NCBI GenBank assembly: GCA_023419655.1
Contig: JAEZXP010000084.1
Span: 1-7,156, forward strand
Direction: 5' to 3'
DNA: 7,156 nt
DNA from: Bacillota bacterium
GTDB taxonomy: Bacteria; Bacillota; Clostridia; Lachnospirales; Lachnospiraceae
Shown here: positions 4,836 to 7,156 of the stretch, in pieces
How positions within the stretch are numbered: the stretch's first letter is position 1
Layout: each line of letters begins with the position of its first letter
Position numbers and translations under genes: made by a program
Notes under the pieces: model-generated
The model's input: only the letters and a program-made list of their open reading frames with translations
The model's database searches: none
What the model was told of the DNA's origin: nothing

Positions 4836-6896
4836 ATGGGGAGAAAATTAAGATTGAACAGTGCTTTAAAGGTTTATCTTTTATGGCCGGTTTACCTAAC
4901 TGTACTCTTGCTATTTATGAACCTTAGTATATACGTCATAAACAAACAGGCCGGATATGTTATGTCAGGCTTTGTTCTTGTATATTTTTTGATTGCTGCA
5001 ACGGTATTTTATTTTAAGAGGAACCAGATTACGACGCAGCTGGTTCGATATGCCATGGATTTTGCCCAGGTACAGAAGCGCCTGCTGAAAGAAATGGCGA
5101 TTCCCTATGCCCTTCTTGATGTGGACGGAAGATTGCAGTGGGGCAACAATGAGTTTATGGATTTGCTTCAAGGCAGAAAAGTACTGGGGCGTTCCATATC
5201 ATCCATACTTCCCGGAATTACGCAGGAGAGTATCCCCAAGGCAGAGGCTGATGAAATCACCCATATCTCTCTGAACGGCAGAAGCTATAAGGTTGTGGCC
5301 CGTAAGGTCATCTCTCCGAATTTTGACGAGGATGCCAACTGGAGCTTTTATGAATCGGAAAATGTATGGGAGACGAATAACGCTCTTATTGCAATGTTTT
5401 TGTTTGATGAGACGGATATTATCGTGCTGCAGAAAGAAAACAAAGAGCAGAAGATGATAATAGGTTTGTTATATATCGATAATTATGATGAGGCCTTAGA
5501 CAGCATTGATGAGGTAAGGCGCTCCCTGCTTACGGCGCTGGTTGACCGTAAGATTAACAAGTACATGCAGGGTATCGATGCGGTTATTAAGAAGCTGGAA
5601 AAGGATAAATTCATCTTTGTATTCCAACACAGATACCTGTCTGTTTTGCAAAGTACGAAGTTCTCGATTCTGGAAGAGGTCAGAAACGTTAACATCGGAA
5701 ATGAGATGGCAGTAACCGTCAGTATCGGTCTTGGTGTAAACGCCGACAGCTATATAACAGGATATGAATATGCCCGTGCGGCAATCGACCTTGCCTTGGG
5801 AAGAGGAGGAGACCAGGCGGTTGTAAAAGACCGGGATAAGATTTCCTACTATGGAGGTAAGAGTATCCAGATTGAGAAAAGTACCCGGGTAAAGGCCAGG
5901 GTAAAGGCTCATGCATTCCGTGAATTTGTCGAAGGCAAGGATAAAATCGTTGTAATGGGACACCAGATTGGGGATGTGGATTCCTTTGGAGCAGCGATTG
6001 GTGTCTATCGGATAGGAAAGACATTTAACAAGAAGGTTCATATTGTACTCAATGAAATCACCTCGTCGCTTCGCCCGATGGTTAACCGCTTTGTGGGCAA
6101 TACGGATTATGAGGAGGACCTTTTCATCGTAAATGAGCAGGCGAAGGATATTGTTGACCCGAATACCCTGCTGGTAATTGTGGATGTTAACCGTCCCAGC
6201 TTATTGGAATGTGAAGAGCTGCTTGGTTATGCCAGAACGATTATTATATTCGACCATCACAGGCAGACCAATGAGGCGATTGACAATGCCGCACTATCCT
6301 ACATTGAGCCTTATGCCTCTTCAACCTGTGAGATGATTGCAGAGATACTGCAATATATAGGAGGCAATCTGAAATTAAGGCCGGTGGAGGCGGATGCCCT
6401 GTATGCCGGTATCATGATTGATACGAATAATTTCCTGACAAAGTCAGGTGTCAGAACCTTTGAGGCAGCAGCCTATTTAAGAAGAAACGGAGCCGATGTA
6501 ACAAGACTTCGCAAATTCTTTAGAAGTGATTTTTCTGAATTTAAAACCAAGGCAGATGCGATCAGCAGCACAGAGGTATATCTTAATTATTTTGCAATAG
6601 CAGTATGTGCCAGTGAGAATGTGGGCAGCCCTACGGTGCTTGGTGCCCAGGTAGCCAATGAGCTTCTGAATATTGCGGACATGAAGGCGTCCTTTGTCCT
6701 CACGGAATTCAATAACAAGATATATATTAGTGCAAGGTCCATTGATGAAGTGAATGTGCAGCTGGTTATGGAAAAACTGGGCGGCGGCGGTCATCTTAGT
6801 GTGGCAGGCAGCCAATTAGAGGGTTGTACCATAGAGGAAGCAATCGTTAAGATTAAGAAAATCCTTGATACGATGGTAAAAGAAGGAGATATTTAA
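4836..6896 (+). CDS. gdpP: c-di-AMP phosphodiesterase GdpP (PAS / degenerate GGDEF / DHH-DHHA1)
   Basis: A 686-aa membrane enzyme that hydrolyses cyclic di-AMP to pApA and so controls the level of this second messenger (cell wall, potassium and osmotic homeostasis). Two transmembrane helices lie at about 13-36 and 40-60. A linker or short coiled coil (65-88) leads to a PAS domain (about 85-195; AIPYALLDVDGRLQWGNNEF), which binds heme in B. subtilis GdpP. A degenerate GGDEF domain (about 208-335) has no GGDEF signature at its expected place (KDKFIFVFQ), but SIGLGVN and YARAAIDLALGRGGD remain. The catalytic DHH domain carries H376-x3-D380-x-D382 (MGHQIGDVDS), D450 (VIVDVNRPS), D473-H474-H475 (FDHHR) and D529 (MIDTNNF). 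DHHA1 ends with GGGGH (649-653). All metal ligands are present and the length is typical (about 655-690). I chose ATG 4836 because ATG 4824 touches its SD; the alternative adds four residues. It is probably co-transcribed with rplI, 23 bases downstream. Its promoter is unclear: read-through from fic or a weak TATAAT at 4695-4700. Confidence 0.95.
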   Translation: MGRKLRLNSALKVYLLWPVYLTVLLLFMNLSIYVINKQAGYVMSGFVLVYFLIAATVFYFKRNQITTQLVRYAMDFAQVQKRLLKEMAIPYALLDVDGRLQWGNNEFMDLLQGRKVLGRSISSILPGITQESIPKAEADEITHISLNGRSYKVVARKVISPNFDEDANWSFYESENVWETNNALIAMFLFDETDIIVLQKENKEQKMIIGLLYIDNYDEALDSIDEVRRSLLTALVDRKINKYMQGIDAVIKKLEKDKFIFVFQHRYLSVLQSTKFSILEEVRNVNIGNEMAVTVSIGLGVNADSYITGYEYARAAIDLALGRGGDQAVVKDRDKISYYGGKSIQIEKSTRVKARVKAHAFREFVEGKDKIVVMGHQIGDVDSFGAAIGVYRIGKTFNKKVHIVLNEITSSLRPMVNRFVGNTDYEEDLFIVNEQAKDIVDPNTLLVIVDVNRPSLLECEELLGYARTIIIFDHHRQTNEAIDNAALSYIEPYASSTCEMIAEILQYIGGNLKLRPVEADALYAGIMIDTNNFLTKSGVRTFEAAAYLRRNGADVTRLRKFFRSDFSEFKTKADAISSTEVYLNYFAIAVCASENVGSPTVLGAQVANELLNIADMKASFVLTEFNNKIYISARSIDEVNVQLVMEKLGGGGHLSVAGSQLEGCTIEEAIVKIKKILDTMVKEGDI

Positions 6897-6906
6897 TCAA
6901 TTTTTG

Positions 6907-6913
6907 AAAGGAG
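6907..6913 (+). promoter_or_regulatory. Ribosome binding site deciding the rplI start
   Basis: AAAGGAG stands 6 bases before the second of two adjacent ATGs (6920) and only 3 before the first (6917), favouring 6920. This also gives the usual L9 N-terminus MEVILMQDV. Confidence 0.75.
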
Positions 6914-6919
6914 TTCATG

Positions 6920-7156
6920 ATGGAAGTAATATTAATGCAAGATGTTAAAAGTCTGGGTAAGAAGGGTGAGATTGTAAAGGTAAGTGACGGTTATGCAAGG
7001 AACTTTATCCTGCCAAAGAAGCTTGGTGTAGAGGCAACAAAGCAGAATCTATATGATTTAAAGCTGCAAAAGGATGCTGAGGACAGAAGGCAGCAGGAAA
7101 TTCTGGAAGAGGCCAGGCAATTAGCAAAAAAACTTGAGACGTTGACCGTTAAGATG
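6920..7156 (+). CDS. rplI: 50S ribosomal protein L9, N-terminal part (3' truncated by window)
   Basis: The 79 visible residues cover the N-terminal rRNA-binding domain and the start of the long connecting helix of L9, which sits at the base of the L1 stalk on the 50S subunit. Conserved features are MEVILMQDVKSLGKKGEIVKV and the signature GYARNFILPKKLGVEAT, followed by a charged helical stretch (KLQKDAEDRRQQEILEEARQLAKKLE). Complete L9 is about 148 aa, so roughly half is missing beyond the window edge. Start at the second ATG of an ATGATG pair, judged by SD spacing and family alignment. It follows gdpP by 23 bases without a terminator, the common gdpP-rplI (often then dnaB) arrangement of Firmicutes. 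Confidence 0.96.
   Translation, partial: MEVILMQDVKSLGKKGEIVKVSDGYARNFILPKKLGVEATKQNLYDLKLQKDAEDRRQQEILEEARQLAKKLETLTVKM

Noticed and set aside
4669..4851. 60-codon + strand frame overlapping the 3' end of fic and the start of gdpP, considered as a small antitoxin
   Set aside because: Most of it is another frame of the fic 3' end, it lacks an SD, and the product has no antitoxin-like motif. The inhibitory motif is already inside the Fic protein.
5483..6041. Overlapping reverse-strand open frames inside gdpP (up to 181 codons)
   Set aside because: They are shadows of the gdpP reading frame: opposite strand, mutually overlapping, and without initiation signals or family resemblance.
6477..6815. 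112-codon reverse-strand open frame opposite the DHHA1 region of gdpP
   Set aside because: The + strand frame carries the catalytic and GGGGH motifs; the antisense frame has no support of its own.
1..7156. tRNA genes, CRISPR arrays, insertion sequences, integrases and riboswitches
   Set aside because: I looked for cloverleaf-like arms, regularly spaced repeats, transposase or recombinase motifs and long structured leaders on both strands and found none that could be supported.

Overview
The window is AT-rich, with strong Shine-Dalgarno sequences, sigma-A-type promoters (several with an extended -10) and U-tailed hairpin terminators. Together with the gene families, this points to a low-GC Gram-positive anaerobe, most likely a Clostridia / Lachnospiraceae-type Firmicute. 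That assignment is an inference from gene content and style; no search was run. All credible genes lie on the + strand.

Layout: (1) 1-161 is the 3' end of rpsR (ribosomal protein S18), closed by a hairpin terminator (174-208). (2) 234-2555 is a self-contained peroxide-defence operon. It has a strong promoter with a Fur/PerR-like inverted repeat at the start of transcription, then ahpC (peroxiredoxin) and ahpF (its NADH-dependent flavoprotein reductase), and a long hairpin terminator. (3) 2620-3294 is a Cys-rich DUF2284-type putative metal or Fe-S protein behind its own extended -10 promoter. (4) 3349-4015 is an unrecognised single-span membrane protein with its own promoter and a long interrupted hairpin terminator. 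(5) 4067-4751 is a Fic-domain AMP-transferase-type protein with an intact catalytic motif and a C-terminal SxxxEG motif typical of self-inhibited (class III) Fic proteins, also behind its own promoter. (6) 4836-6896 is gdpP, a membrane-bound c-di-AMP phosphodiesterase with PAS, degenerate GGDEF and DHH/DHHA1 domains. It is followed after 23 bp by the 5' part of rplI (ribosomal protein L9), which runs off the window.

The outer genes (rpsR; gdpP-rplI) belong to a conserved Firmicute housekeeping neighbourhood. The five genes between them look like accessory cargo: each unit has its own promoter and most have a terminator. AhpC and AhpF act together as NADH-dependent peroxide reductase. The Fic protein and GdpP are both nucleotide-signalling or nucleotide-transfer enzymes, but a functional link between them is only speculation from adjacency. 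I see no wholly new system. The points most worth a second look are the self-inhibited Fic protein beside gdpP, the ahpC operator, the related hairpins bracketing ahpCF, and the two uncharacterised genes in the middle. No gene-free stretch exceeds 300 bases.
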